This document shows positions 41,171-50,595 of a stretch of DNA of 64,000 nucleotides, one piece after another; position 1 is the first letter of the stretch; every line of letters starts with the position of its first letter. The translations under genes were made by a program, and so were the position numbers. The stretch lies in the NCBI GenBank assembly GCA_045593325.1, contig JAZNWL010000067.1:1-64000 (forward strand), given 5' to 3'. Below the pieces are notes generated by a model, which saw only the letters and a list, made by a program, of their open reading frames with translations, had not been told where the DNA came from and searched no databases. The DNA is from UMGS1484 sp045593325. GTDB taxonomy: Bacteria > Bacillota > Clostridia > Oscillospirales > Acutalibacteraceae.

Positions 41171-42238
41171 TTAAGCGTTTTCTGCCTGCAGTTGTGCCGC
41201 CCGGTCGGCGGTGATCAAAGCATCGATAATTTCTTCCAGATCCCCGTTCAAAATGGCTTCCAAACGGTACAGGGTCAAGCCGATACGATGTTCGCTGACC
41301 CGCCCTTGGGGATAGTTATAGGTGCGGATGCGCTCCGAACGGTCCCCCGTGCCAACCTGGGAACGACGTTGGGAAGCAATCTGGTCGTTTTGTTTAGCCA
41401 GTTCTGCTTCATACAAACGGGACCGCAACACTTTCATGGCTTTTTCGCGGTTTTTATGCTGACTGCGTTCATCCTGACATTCTACGATCAAACCTGTGGG
41501 AAGGTGGGTGATACGAATGGCAGATTCGGTTTTATTGATATGCTGACCGCCTGCCCCGCTGGAACGGAAGGTATCCACCTGCAAGTCGGCAGGGTTAATA
41601 TCTACCTCTACGTCTTCTGCCTCAGGGAGCACCGCCACCGTAACGGTGGAAGTATGAATCCGACCCTGGGTTTCGGTTTCGGGAACCCGTTGCACCCGAT
41701 GTACACCGCTTTCGAATTTCAGGCGGGAATAGGCACCTTCCCCCATAATCATGAAACTAACTTCTTTAAAGCCGCCAAGTTCGGTTTCGTTGGCGCTGAC
41801 AATTTCGGTTTTCCAACCTCTGGCTTCGGCATACATGGTGTACATGCGATACAGCACCCCGGCAAACAAGGCGGCTTCATCCCCGCCTGCGCCGCCGCGG
41901 ATTTCCACAATAACGTTTCGTTCATCGTTGGGGTCCACGGGAAGCAGAAGTATTTTCAATTCTTCCCCCAACCGTTCCATATCCGCCTTGGATTCCGCCA
42001 GTTCTTCTTCTGCCAATTCTTTCAGTTCCTTATCGGAAGAAGAAAGTAATTCTTTGGCTTCTTCCTGACGGGATTTGGCAGACTGATACGCCCGAAAGGT
42101 TTCCACGATGGGGGTCAGCTGTTTATATTCTTTCATTAGGTTTTTATATTGCTCTTGATTGCCCACTACGTCAGGGTCTTGCAAGGCGCTATTAACGTCT
42201 TCATACCGCGCTTCCACTTGAGTTAATTTGTCAAACAT
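41171..42238 (-). CDS. prfA: Peptide chain release factor 1
   Basis: 355 residues. GGQ motif in S-S-G-A-G-G-Q-H-I-N-K and the codon-recognition region upstream; releases peptides at UAA and UAG. Standard RF1 length. No prmC gene follows, contrary to the common prfA-prmC pairing. Confidence 0.96.
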   Translation of the reverse strand: MFDKLTQVEARYEDVNSALQDPDVVGNQEQYKNLMKEYKQLTPIVETFRAYQSAKSRQEEAKELLSSSDKELKELAEEELAESKADMERLGEELKILLLPVDPNDERNVIVEIRGGAGGDEAALFAGVLYRMYTMYAEARGWKTEIVSANETELGGFKEVSFMIMGEGAYSRLKFESGVHRVQRVPETETQGRIHTSTVTVAVLPEAEDVEVDINPADLQVDTFRSSGAGGQHINKTESAIRITHLPTGLIVECQDERSQHKNREKAMKVLRSRLYEAELAKQNDQIASQRRSQVGTGDRSERIRTYNYPQGRVSEHRIGLTLYRLEAILNGDLEEIIDALITADRAAQLQAENA

Positions 42239-42255
42239 ACCGATTCCTCCGTTAT

Positions 42256-42441
42256 TTATGTGGGTTGACTTAAAATCTTCTTAATGCCTTTTTCACATTG
42301 GGAGCGGGGCATCATCACTTCTCGTCCGCATTTTTCGCATCGGATCTTAAAATCCATGCCAATGCGGGTTACGGTGAAAATATTACTGCCGCAAGGGTGA
42401 TTCTTTTTCATTTGCACCCGACATCCTACCTGAATATTCAC
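42256..42441 (-). CDS. DUF951 protein
   Basis: 61 residues. Small zinc-type Firmicutes protein: M-K-K-N-H-P-C-G and C-E-K-C-G-R-E-V-M-M-P-R. Members often sit near replication or translation genes; function unknown. First gene of the long leftward operon, with AAGGAGGGGG upstream. Confidence 0.85.
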   Translation of the reverse strand: MNIQVGCRVQMKKNHPCGSNIFTVTRIGMDFKIRCEKCGREVMMPRSQCEKGIKKILSQPT

Positions 42442-42481
42442 AAAAGCCCCCTCCTTATTTCAGCAAATGATTATTCAGTTT

Positions 42482-42510
42482 ATTATACCACATCTCCGTT
42501 TCCAATGCAA
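42482..42510 (-). promoter_or_regulatory. Sigma-A promoter of DUF951-prfA-...-rdgB operon
   Basis: Leftward TTGCAT (42505-42510), 17-bp spacer, TATAAT (42482-42487), about 40 bases before the DUF951 start codon at 42441. Confidence 0.75.
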
Positions 42511-42597
42511 ATATTATTTGAACTGCCTTTTGTCATTTCTCCTTTGGTTTTTGCATATATTGAAACCAGCAAAACCAAAACCATAGGAACGGATGAA

Positions 42598-43533
42598 ATG
42601 AATATGTTTTTTCCCGAAGGAATACTGTATCAAACTGCTAAAAATCAAAAATTCCTGCAAACCCCGGAGGGGTTACAGGAAGCCATGAGCGAAGACCGCG
42701 TATTGGAAGCCCGCGCCATTCTTTGCGACAACGAACATAATTTATGGGTAGACCTCCCCTGTGGCAAGGGGATGATTCCCCGCACCGAGGGGGCATTGGG
42801 CATTGCTGAAGGTACCGTGCGGGATATTGCTCTGATCGCCCGCGTAAACCGCCCTGTCTGCTTTACGGTGACCTCCATCACCACCGACCAAAACGGAGAA
42901 CCCTTGGCATTTCTTTCCCGACGGGCGGTACAGGAAAAATGCCGCAGGAACTACATAAGCACCCTGCTCCCCGGGGACGTCATTGACGTTGCCATCACCC
43001 ATTTGGAGCCCTTTGGTGCCTTTTGTGATATTGGGTGCGGGTTGCCTTCTTTTATTCCCATTGACAACATTTCGGTGTCCCGCATTTTTCACCCTGCCGA
43101 CCGCTTTCAAGTGGGGCAACACATTAAAGCGGTGGTGAAAGAACTGCTGCCAGACGGCAAAATCAGCCTGACCCACAAAGAACTGTTGGGAACCTGGGAA
43201 GAAAATGCCGCGCTGTTTCAAGCGGGGGAAACCGTTTCGGGCATGATCCGTACGGTGGAAAGTTACGGCAGTTTTGTGGAACTGACCCCCAACCTGGCAG
43301 GGTTGGCAGAACCCAAAGAAGGCATTGTCCCGGGGCAACAGGCAGCGGTGTTTATCAAAAACATCATTCCCGAAAAAATGAAGATCAAGTTGATTATTGT
43401 GGATGCCTTTTCTGCACCGCGGGAACAGAACGCTCCCGAATATTATTTTCAGGGAAACCACATGAACCGTTGGCAATATTCTCCCCCAGGGTGTCATAAA
43501 ACCATTGTTACCGAATTTGAAGAATACTTATAA
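42598..43533 (+). CDS. S1-domain RNA-binding protein
   Basis: 311 residues from the ATG at 42598 (AGGAACGG upstream). Three S1-type beta-barrel repeats: a divergent one (about 30-95), then L-P-G-D-V-I-D-V-A-I-T-H-L-E-P-F-G-A-F (about 125-200) and Q-A-G-E-T-V-S-G-M-I-R-T-V-E-S-Y-G-S-F-V-E-L (about 215-285). The family is known in Clostridia next to prfA/plsX; likely binds RNA or ribosomes in the cytosol. Divergent from DUF951. Confidence 0.8.
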   Translation: MNMFFPEGILYQTAKNQKFLQTPEGLQEAMSEDRVLEARAILCDNEHNLWVDLPCGKGMIPRTEGALGIAEGTVRDIALIARVNRPVCFTVTSITTDQNGEPLAFLSRRAVQEKCRRNYISTLLPGDVIDVAITHLEPFGAFCDIGCGLPSFIPIDNISVSRIFHPADRFQVGQHIKAVVKELLPDGKISLTHKELLGTWEENAALFQAGETVSGMIRTVESYGSFVELTPNLAGLAEPKEGIVPGQQAAVFIKNIIPEKMKIKLIIVDAFSAPREQNAPEYYFQGNHMNRWQYSPPGCHKTIVTEFEEYL

Positions 43534-43536
43534 AAA

Positions 43537-43577
43537 ATGCCACCATTTTCGAATACAATCGGAAATGGTGGCATAAC
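43537..43577. terminator. Bidirectional terminator
   Basis: ATGCCACCATTTTCG pairs with CGGAAATGGTGGCAT (one G-T wobble) around an eight-base loop. Leftward it is followed by TTTTTTA. It ends both the S1-domain gene and the convergent surface-protein gene. Confidence 0.8.
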
Positions 43578-43601
43578 AGTTTTATAAACCTAACAAATCA
43601 A

Positions 43602-44345
43602 TTAGTCTCTTTTTTTGAGAACTACCAAAGCACCCAAAGCAACCACGCCGGCTACTACAACGCCAGCAACAGAGCTGCTGCCGGTTTCGGGGTTGTCAGT
43701 TTCAGTAACAACTTCTTCAACTTCAACTTCTTCTTTAACGGTTTCGTCTTCAGAAGGTTCGTCAACGATTTCTTCGCCGCCTTCCCACATAGCATACAAT
43801 ACTAAGTCGGATTCGATTTCGAACATTTCGTCTTCGATGTAGGAAGTACCGGAACCGTCTTTAGCGGTGTTCCAACCAAGGAAGGTTGCGCCGGCTTTTT
43901 TAAAGTTGTTGTATGCGGTGTAAGCATAACCACCGGCAATGTAGGGACCAAATTCGTCCAAAGTTTCGCCGGTACCGCCGTTAGCATCATAAGTGATGGT
44001 GTATTCGATGATTTGAGCATCTTTATGTTGCCATTGAGCATACAGTTTCATGGTTTCTTTCAAAGTGATTTCATCACCGGCTGCGTAGGAATCACCGGCA
44101 CCGTCAGCGGTGGTGTTCCAACCCATGAAATTGTAGTTGTCATTGGTGAAAGCGTGTTCGGGAACAACAACAACGCCTTCATCGTTAGCAAGGATATCAT
44201 CCATTTTGCCTTGAGCGCCGTTGGGTTCTAATTGCAAATAGATTTCTACCACGTCGGTAGGAGTTTCAGCAGCAAAAGCCATCATGCTGCAAGCAGTTAC
44301 CATAACAGCCAAAGCCACTACAACTGCAAGAATTTTCTTAGTCAT
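43602..44345 (-). CDS. Surface protein with InlB-type repeats and sortase-like tail
   Basis: 247 residues from the ATG at 44345 (AGGAGG upstream). Signal peptide about 1-27 (ending A-F-A), two Listeria-Bacteroides (InlB B) repeats with F-M-G-W-N-T-T-A-D-G and F-L-G-W-N-T-A-K-D-G-S-G-T-S-Y, an acidic E/V-rich spacer (about 195-215), and a C-terminal N-P-E-T-G motif followed by a hydrophobic stretch and K-K-R-D. The tail is a sortase signal of the L-P-x-T-G class (N-P-E-T-G variant), so the protein is probably anchored to the wall. No sortase gene is in the window. Confidence 0.8.
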   Translation of the reverse strand: MTKKILAVVVALAVMVTACSMMAFAAETPTDVVEIYLQLEPNGAQGKMDDILANDEGVVVVPEHAFTNDNYNFMGWNTTADGAGDSYAAGDEITLKETMKLYAQWQHKDAQIIEYTITYDANGGTGETLDEFGPYIAGGYAYTAYNNFKKAGATFLGWNTAKDGSGTSYIEDEMFEIESDLVLYAMWEGGEEIVDEPSEDETVKEEVEVEEVVTETDNPETGSSSVAGVVVAGVVALGALVVLKKRD

Positions 44346-44404
44346 AACTATAACCTCCAAAAAAATATTCATGAAACAATTCTATTCCATGATGCTTCAA
44401 AATC

Positions 44405-44433
44405 ATTCTACCCCTTTCCGCAAAAAATGTCAA
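44405..44433 (-). promoter_or_regulatory. Sigma-A promoter of the InlB-repeat gene
   Basis: Leftward TTGACA (44428-44433), 17-bp spacer, TAGAAT (44405-44410), 60 bases before the start codon. Confidence 0.8.
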
Positions 44434-44485
44434 GCATTATTTTCTGTTAATTCCGGGGTTACACCACGACAAAAAGGGCAGAATA

Positions 44486-44514
44486 TTGACAGATTGATGG
44501 TTTTATGATATAAT
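44486..44514 (+). promoter_or_regulatory. Perfect consensus sigma-A promoter of degV
   Basis: TTGACA (44486-44491), 17-bp spacer, TATAAT (44509-44514). Confidence 0.9.
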
Positions 44515-44568
44515 ATACGACAATTTCAAGGTGTATTCTGTTAAGTAAATGAAGAGAGGATTTCGTTT

Positions 44569-45435
44569 ATGGAAAGAAAAGTTATTATTTCTACCGACAG
44601 CACTGCCGACCTGACCCAGGAATTGGTTGAACAATACAACATTAAAGTTGTTCCTTTAGGTCTTGAAATGGACGGCAATTTATATCGCGACGGGCTGGAT
44701 ATCACCCCTGACGATTTATATGCCTATCATGAAAAAACCGGAAAAATTGCCCATACCAGTGCCTACAACATTGGGGAATATGAAGAACATTTTTCCGCCC
44801 TGGTAGACCAAGGGTATGACGTGGTTCACATTGGTCTGGCAGATTATTTATCCTGCACCTTGCGCAATGCCCAGTTAGCCGCCGAAGAAATGGAACACGT
44901 TTTTGTTGTAAATTCCAAACGGCTTTCCACAGGGATCGGTCTTCTGGTATTGAAAGCCAGCGAATTGGCAAAGGAAGGAATGTCTGCCAAAGAAATCAGC
45001 GAAACCATTACCGAACTTGCCTATCACGTGGACGCGTCTTTCGTGGTGGACACTTTAGAATTCCTGCATGCAGGCGGTCGTTGTTCCTCGGTTGCCAAAT
45101 TAGGGGCAAACCTTTTGAAAATCAAACCTCAGATCGTTGTATATGACGAAAAAATGGATACCGGCAAAAAATATCGGGGAAAGATCACTGCTTGCCGCAA
45201 CCAATATATGGAAGACCAACTTCATGATTTGGACGATGTTTACCTGGATCGTATTTTCCTGACCCATTCGGGTATGCCTCAGGAAGAAATTGATATGGCT
45301 TTGGATCACCTTCGTTCCCTTGCCGATTTCAAAGAAATTCTTGTGACCCGCGCAGGTTGTGTTATTTCCTGCCATTGCGGTCCCGGGACCATGGGTATTT
45401 TATTTATGCGGAAATCACGGGTGTTTGGCGAGTAA
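44569..45435 (+). CDS. DegV family fatty-acid-binding protein
   Basis: 288 residues with S-T-D-S-T-A-D-L near the N-terminus, the fatty-acid-binding T-S-A-Y and R-L-S-T-G-I-G-L-L segments and H-A-G-G-R-C-S-S. FakB-type DegV proteins present exogenous fatty acids to FakA kinase; no fakA is in the window, so this role is family-based inference. Followed by comEC after 41 bases. Confidence 0.92.
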   Translation: MERKVIISTDSTADLTQELVEQYNIKVVPLGLEMDGNLYRDGLDITPDDLYAYHEKTGKIAHTSAYNIGEYEEHFSALVDQGYDVVHIGLADYLSCTLRNAQLAAEEMEHVFVVNSKRLSTGIGLLVLKASELAKEGMSAKEISETITELAYHVDASFVVDTLEFLHAGGRCSSVAKLGANLLKIKPQIVVYDEKMDTGKKYRGKITACRNQYMEDQLHDLDDVYLDRIFLTHSGMPQEEIDMALDHLRSLADFKEILVTRAGCVISCHCGPGTMGILFMRKSRVFGE

Positions 45436-45476
45436 CCTCCATTAGTCATGCCCTTTGTGAAGGAGGGCGAACCGAT

Positions 45477-47591
45477 ATGCGCAGACCATTGGCATTGGCA
45501 GGATTTTCCCTGTTGCTTTCCACTCTGCTGTGTATTCTGTTGGGAACCCGCTTTGCCCTGATACTGGGCAGCGTTTCTCTGGTTCTTCTGTTTCTTCTTT
45601 TCTTAAAATCAACAAACAACAGCCGCCTGGTTACCTCCTTGCGTGGCTGTTGTTTCTTTTTTCTATGCGGATGTTTGGGATTTTTTCTGCAATTTCAAAT
45701 GCAGGTGGCACCTTTGCTTCCCTTGGAGAATCAAACAAAATACGTGCAATACACCGTTTTGGAAGAGCAGGGGACTTATGACGACGTTGCCTACTACACC
45801 GTTTCCGCCAAAGGATTGTACCCCGACCCCGATAAAGACTGTCAATTCCGCTTATCCATGGCATATCCCCATCGGGTTGCAGTGGGAGACCATGCAGGAG
45901 GGATGGTAACCTTTTCCACGTCTTCTTCCCCCACCCTGATGGCAGACCATGTGTACCTTACGGCTACCGCCTTGGAAGAGGTTTCTCCCACCCTTTACGG
46001 GAAAGAGTTTTCTTTTTCCTATTACACCCATCAGGTTCGGGAATCCATATCCGCCCTGTTTGCACAGCAGGGAACCAAAGACACCCTTTCTCTGGTCAAG
46101 GGAATTTGTTTGGGAAATGCCGACGGCATGTCGGAAGAATTACAAAATGCTTTTTACTCCTGCGGGTTAGGGCATCTGGTGGCGGTTTCAGGATTACATA
46201 CGTCGCAAATCGGTGGGGTATTCATTGCTTTGTTCCTCTTTTTGACCAAAAGCAAACGTTGGGTTAAACTTTGCAGTTTAGGATTCGTCTGGGGATTCGT
46301 GGAAATTACAGGGTTTTCCTATTCCTCCTTGCGGGCGGCTATTATGTTTTCCTTTTTCGCGGTGGGCAGTTGCGTTTTCCGCCGAATGGATTCTTTGAAC
46401 ACCTTGGGCGGCGCAGTTACCGCTATTGTATTGTGTAATCCTTTTGCCGCTTATAACTTAGGATTTTTGGCATCGGTGGGCGCTTGCTTGGGGATCATTC
46501 TGTTTACTACTCCTTTGCAACAAAAACTGCAAAAGCTGCTCCCCGAAGTTTTTCAAACCAACAAAATTCTATCCTACCTTCTGACGGGATTTTGTACCAC
46601 TCTGTCTGCAACCGCTACCACCATTCCCTGTAATTTACTGGCATTCCATACGCTTTCTCCCATTGCGCCCCTGTCCAACCTGTTGTGCATCCCCCTTGGC
46701 ACCGCCATTCTGGTATTGGGACTTTGCGGCGCTGTGATGAGTTTCATTCCACCCTTTTCTTTTGTGGGAACGCTTTGTCTTTGGGTTGCCCACGGTCTGG
46801 CATTTTTGATTGCCCAATTTGCCACCATTCTTTCAAAAATACCTTATCACGTATTGCCTCAAAGCACGCCCATCACCTTTTTCATCATTGTGTTGTGCGG
46901 TGTTGGAATTGCCTGGATTTTGTTGTATCCCAACCGATTCAAAGGGGTGAGCAAACTGCTGGTTGTCGTCCTTCTTTGTTTGGGAATCCTTTCGTCCTCT
47001 TTCCTGCCGGCGTTGCCTCAAAACACCCAGGAAATTTGTATTCTTGCTACGGAATATGATGCCGCCATGGTGGTGATGGACAAAGATACTACCATTCTCA
47101 TTGGCAGTATCGCCCCACGGGATTTGGACCGCTATCTGGGGTCAAGAGGAATTACCCATATTGACCTTTGGGTGTTGCCACAGCGGGACAACTATTCCAC
47201 CGCCCTCACCTCCCTGCCCAAACAATATCAGGTGGATGAGATCATGACCTTTTTATATGCCGATACGTTAGGGCTGCTTTCCAACGTAGATAAAAATATA
47301 CCCATTCATTTTCTTAATTCCATGACCCTTGGCAAAGTTAAGATTACCGCTTTGGATAACTATTCCGTATTTGTCATTAAAACTCCAAACACCACCTTAT
47401 ACTTCGGCGATACCCGGGGCAATGAGCAACAACTGCAGGAGTATCCCTTTGCTTTTCTTAATCGCAAAAGCGGCTATGCCGACGTCCACATTCTTCATGA
47501 TGGAAAAGAAGTTTATCCCATCAACCAAACCACCGTTATTCGCGCCACACCCAATGGGTGTCAGGTGTATCAACCCCGATTTGTGTTTTAA
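45477..47591 (+). CDS. comEC: ComEC/Rec2 DNA-uptake channel protein
   Basis: 704 residues from the ATG at 45477 with AGGAGG upstream. N-terminal TM helices and an OB-like DUF4131 region (about 1-195), competence domain with multiple TM helices (about 200-490, core G-L-G-H-L-V-A-V-S-G-L-H), and a C-terminal domain in the beta-lactamase-like position (about 520-700). The H-x-H-x-D-H zinc motif is absent from that last domain. ComEC moves single-stranded DNA across the membrane during competence. Confidence 0.9.
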   Translation: MRRPLALAGFSLLLSTLLCILLGTRFALILGSVSLVLLFLLFLKSTNNSRLVTSLRGCCFFFLCGCLGFFLQFQMQVAPLLPLENQTKYVQYTVLEEQGTYDDVAYYTVSAKGLYPDPDKDCQFRLSMAYPHRVAVGDHAGGMVTFSTSSSPTLMADHVYLTATALEEVSPTLYGKEFSFSYYTHQVRESISALFAQQGTKDTLSLVKGICLGNADGMSEELQNAFYSCGLGHLVAVSGLHTSQIGGVFIALFLFLTKSKRWVKLCSLGFVWGFVEITGFSYSSLRAAIMFSFFAVGSCVFRRMDSLNTLGGAVTAIVLCNPFAAYNLGFLASVGACLGIILFTTPLQQKLQKLLPEVFQTNKILSYLLTGFCTTLSATATTIPCNLLAFHTLSPIAPLSNLLCIPLGTAILVLGLCGAVMSFIPPFSFVGTLCLWVAHGLAFLIAQFATILSKIPYHVLPQSTPITFFIIVLCGVGIAWILLYPNRFKGVSKLLVVVLLCLGILSSSFLPALPQNTQEICILATEYDAAMVVMDKDTTILIGSIAPRDLDRYLGSRGITHIDLWVLPQRDNYSTALTSLPKQYQVDEIMTFLYADTLGLLSNVDKNIPIHFLNSMTLGKVKITALDNYSVFVIKTPNTTLYFGDTRGNEQQLQEYPFAFLNRKSGYADVHILHDGKEVYPINQTTVIRATPNGCQVYQPRFVF

Positions 47592-47667
47592 CCGAAAAAG
47601 TTCGCACAAAATGTCGGGCAACGGTTGGAGGGAACCCTTATAATGATGACAGACAAGGAGGGGAACT

Positions 47668-48558
47668 ATGATGCATTGGGTCACAGAATTAAACAACGCC
47701 ATCAACTATATTGAAGGACATTTGACCGAGAATATCAAGTACGAAACGATAGCCGCCAAATGTTATTGTTCGGTATATCATTTTCAGCGTGTATTTCATG
47801 CTCTCAACGGATTCACCTTGGGAGAATACATCCGCAACCGGAGGCTGACTCTGGCAGGGATTGAACTTACCAAAGGAAAGAAACGAGTCATTGATATTGC
47901 CTTGCAATACGGTTATGAAAACCCAGACAGCTTTGCCAAAGCCTTTCAAAAATTTCATGGTGTTTCTCCTTCCCAAGCCAAAAACCATGGTGTAGAACTG
48001 CGTTCTTTTTCCCCTCTTGTTCTACAAACATCATTACAAGGAGGTAAAACCATGAACTACAAAATCAAGCAACTTTCACAATTATGCATTACGGGGCAAA
48101 GTGTAGTATTTGACGGCATTCCCAAAAACAGAAAACAGCAACAACATGATTTCATGGTGGACGGAAACGTGCGATTTATACGGTACGCTTTACAAGGTAT
48201 GGCAGGGGATTGCGACACCGAATATTGCGTTATTTCTCATGTCACGGAAGATTCCTTTCAATTCACCATTGGAACGGTTGTTCCCACTTATTTTTCCAAC
48301 CATCTCGAAAAGACAGTTGGGAACTATGCTCAAAAATTAGAAACCCTTTTGATTCCCGCCGAAACCTATGTTTCTATGGAAACCACTCAAAGTGTCGATT
48401 ATATGAACGAACAGGCAGAGCTTTATAAGAGAATGGTAGAAGAATGGCTTCCCGATTCAGGCTATTTGTTGAAAAACGCTCCTGAACTTACCATTCTACA
48501 TCATGCCAGGGAACATTCGTATGTTGAAGTGCTAATTCCTATTGAAAAATCCGAATAA
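47668..48558 (+). CDS. AraC/GyrI-like transcriptional regulator
   Basis: 296 residues: N-terminal AraC-type double helix-turn-helix (about 8-105; S-V-Y-H-F-Q-R-V-F-H and A-L-Q-Y-G-Y-E-N-P-D-S-F-A-K-A-F), then an effector-binding GyrI-like domain (about 125-296). Similar regulators respond to small amphipathic molecules and often control efflux. AAGGAGGGG precedes the ATG, and TATAAT lies at 47639-47644 without a clear -35. Confidence 0.88.
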   Translation: MMHWVTELNNAINYIEGHLTENIKYETIAAKCYCSVYHFQRVFHALNGFTLGEYIRNRRLTLAGIELTKGKKRVIDIALQYGYENPDSFAKAFQKFHGVSPSQAKNHGVELRSFSPLVLQTSLQGGKTMNYKIKQLSQLCITGQSVVFDGIPKNRKQQQHDFMVDGNVRFIRYALQGMAGDCDTEYCVISHVTEDSFQFTIGTVVPTYFSNHLEKTVGNYAQKLETLLIPAETYVSMETTQSVDYMNEQAELYKRMVEEWLPDSGYLLKNAPELTILHHAREHSYVEVLIPIEKSE

Positions 48559-48562
48559 AGCG

Positions 48563-48598
48563 CTCCCCCGAAACGCTAATCGTTTCGGGGGAGTTTTT
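48563..48598 (+). terminator. Strong terminator after the AraC/GyrI gene
   Basis: Perfect 13-bp stem CTCCCCCGAAACG/CGTTTCGGGGGAG, five-base loop, then TTTTT. It may also serve the convergent LRR dockerin gene. Confidence 0.9.
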
Positions 48599-48624
48599 CA
48601 AATATCATTTCAAAATATCACTTG

Positions 48625-50544
48625 TTAAAAACTTGCAGAAAGTCCCACAGCTTTTTTCAGGATTTCCAAGGCATCCTTGGCATTGATATTTCCATCCTTC
48701 GTTACGTCTCCTGCAACTTTTTGAGCGGCGTAGGGAATTTCTTTTTCCACGGCAATCTTTAAAACCATCAAGGCGTCCTTGGCATCAACGGCTTGGTCAT
48801 TATTAAGATCTCCCAAGGGTAATTCTTCTCCCAAGGCAAGAAACGTAATCCTTTTGCTTTGGGAATATTCTTCCACTAAAGACCCTGCATACCCGCGAAG
48901 AACAATGTGATCGCAACTGGGTTCATCGGCACAGTCTTTGGTACATTGGAAAGCCCCTTCGCCGATGGATTCAACTCCCAGTATGGTGACTAAGGTTAAT
49001 TGATGACAATTAGAAAATGCAAAATCGCCGATTTTCTTGACGCTTTCAGGAAGGGAAACAGTGGAAAGAGCGGAACAACGAGCGAAGGCGTTTTTCCCAA
49101 TTTCTTCCAACGAAAGCGGGAAGTTGACGGTTCGAAGGGAAGAAATATTATTAAAAGCTTCTTCACCAATCACCTTCACCCCCGCAGGAAGAGTATACTC
49201 TGTACGACTGGTTTTTCCTGCAGGGTATCGCAACAGAATTTCTTTCTCAAAGTCAAACAAAACTCCGTTGTCCGATTTATACCAATAATTATTGGCTGCT
49301 ACGGTAAAAGAAATCACGGGACACCCTTCGAAGGCCTGCGGTGTTAGCCACTGCACTTTGGCTGGAATATACACCAACACAGGCTGAGTACAGCTACTTA
49401 AAGCATTATCGGCAATCAAGCGGGTTTCGTTACGGAAACAAATTTCACGGCTTTCTTCTTCCACATTGGCCTCCAAACAATAGGGACCGATATACAGAGA
49501 ATTTTTATACCAATTCTCATGATTATTATAATACGCGGTACCACACAATATTGAACGGCCGATATACGAAAGAGAATCGGGCAACTGAATGGTTGATAAG
49601 CCCTCGCAATTCACAAAGGCTTGTTCTCCAATGGAGGTGACACTTTGGGGGATGGAAACCTGGGTTAACGACGTACACCAAGCAAACATATGACTGCCGA
49701 TGGCTGTTACTCCTGATTCAATAGTTGCCTTTACCAGATTTTTACAAGAATCAAATAGAGAAAAACCAACTTCTTTAACACTACCCGGAATGGTAACCTC
49801 TGTAATATTAGATTGTTCAAAGGCCCTGGAACCGATGATTTCCACACTATCGGGAATGATTATCTTTTGCACGAGTGTCCCTTCAAAGGCTCTGAAACCA
49901 ATTTCTTTTACCCCTTGAGGAATTTGGTAAATCTCATTCTCTTTTTGGGAGGGGTACCAAATCAAAGTGGTTTTTTCTTTATCCAATAAAACGCCATTCT
50001 GAGAAGCGTACTGTTGGTTTTCTTCAGCCACAAGAATTTCTTTTAAAGACGAACAAGCCCAAAATGCCAGGTTCCTGATGGAAGTGACCGACTTGGGAAT
50101 TACTACTTGTTGCAATGCTTCACATTCGGCAAAAGCACTTTCTCCTATAGATTCCAAACCATCTGGCAAAACGAGAGTTTCTAATTTGGTGCAACGCTCA
50201 AAGGCACCGTATCCCAAGGTTTTTATACTGTTAGGCAAATGTACCGTTTTCAAGGACGGACAATAGGCAAAGGCGCAACTTTTAATGGTTTCAATCCCTT
50301 CTTCAAGAGTAACCGATTGAAGAGAACCATGAGCAAAAGCGTATCCGCCAATAGCAATTACCGGAACGCCGTCGATCTCAGAAGGAATCTCTACTTGAGT
50401 TGCCGAGCCTTGATACCCTGTAATGGTTGCTTGGCCGTTTTCCACTTGATAAAGGAACTCTTGCGCTTGCTGGGCACCAACCATAACAGGCATTCCCAGG
50501 GTAAAAATCAAAACAGCTAAAAACAATGACAATATTCGTTTCAT
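48625..50544 (-). CDS. Secreted BspA-like leucine-rich repeat protein with dockerin
   Basis: 639 residues: signal peptide about 1-24, then about 15 LRR_5 (BspA/TpLRR) repeats with the I-G-x-x-A-F-x-x-C-x-x-L-x-x-V-x-x-P pattern from about residue 50 to 560. Two breaks around 195-220 and 400-440 resemble short insertions containing Q-N/D-N-G-V-L-L/F-D. A C-terminal type I dockerin (GDLNNDQAVDAKDA, GDVTKDGNINAKDA) ends the protein. LRR_5 proteins usually bind host or microbial surfaces. Promoter signature C lies upstream. Confidence 0.9.
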   Translation of the reverse strand: MKRILSLFLAVLIFTLGMPVMVGAQQAQEFLYQVENGQATITGYQGSATQVEIPSEIDGVPVIAIGGYAFAHGSLQSVTLEEGIETIKSCAFAYCPSLKTVHLPNSIKTLGYGAFERCTKLETLVLPDGLESIGESAFAECEALQQVVIPKSVTSIRNLAFWACSSLKEILVAEENQQYASQNGVLLDKEKTTLIWYPSQKENEIYQIPQGVKEIGFRAFEGTLVQKIIIPDSVEIIGSRAFEQSNITEVTIPGSVKEVGFSLFDSCKNLVKATIESGVTAIGSHMFAWCTSLTQVSIPQSVTSIGEQAFVNCEGLSTIQLPDSLSYIGRSILCGTAYYNNHENWYKNSLYIGPYCLEANVEEESREICFRNETRLIADNALSSCTQPVLVYIPAKVQWLTPQAFEGCPVISFTVAANNYWYKSDNGVLFDFEKEILLRYPAGKTSRTEYTLPAGVKVIGEEAFNNISSLRTVNFPLSLEEIGKNAFARCSALSTVSLPESVKKIGDFAFSNCHQLTLVTILGVESIGEGAFQCTKDCADEPSCDHIVLRGYAGSLVEEYSQSKRITFLALGEELPLGDLNNDQAVDAKDALMVLKIAVEKEIPYAAQKVAGDVTKDGNINAKDALEILKKAVGLSASF

Positions 50545-50595
50545 AAAAACGCCTCCTTCGTAATAGGAAATGAGGCAGAACTGCTCTGCTATCTA

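Noticed and set aside
42298..42597. Longer N-terminus for the S1-domain protein starting at 42298
   Set aside because: It overlaps DUF951 and its promoter on the other strand; AGGAACGG supports the ATG at 42598.
45357..45476. ComEC start at 45357
   Set aside because: It would overlap the end of the DegV gene; AGGAGG precedes the ATG at 45477.
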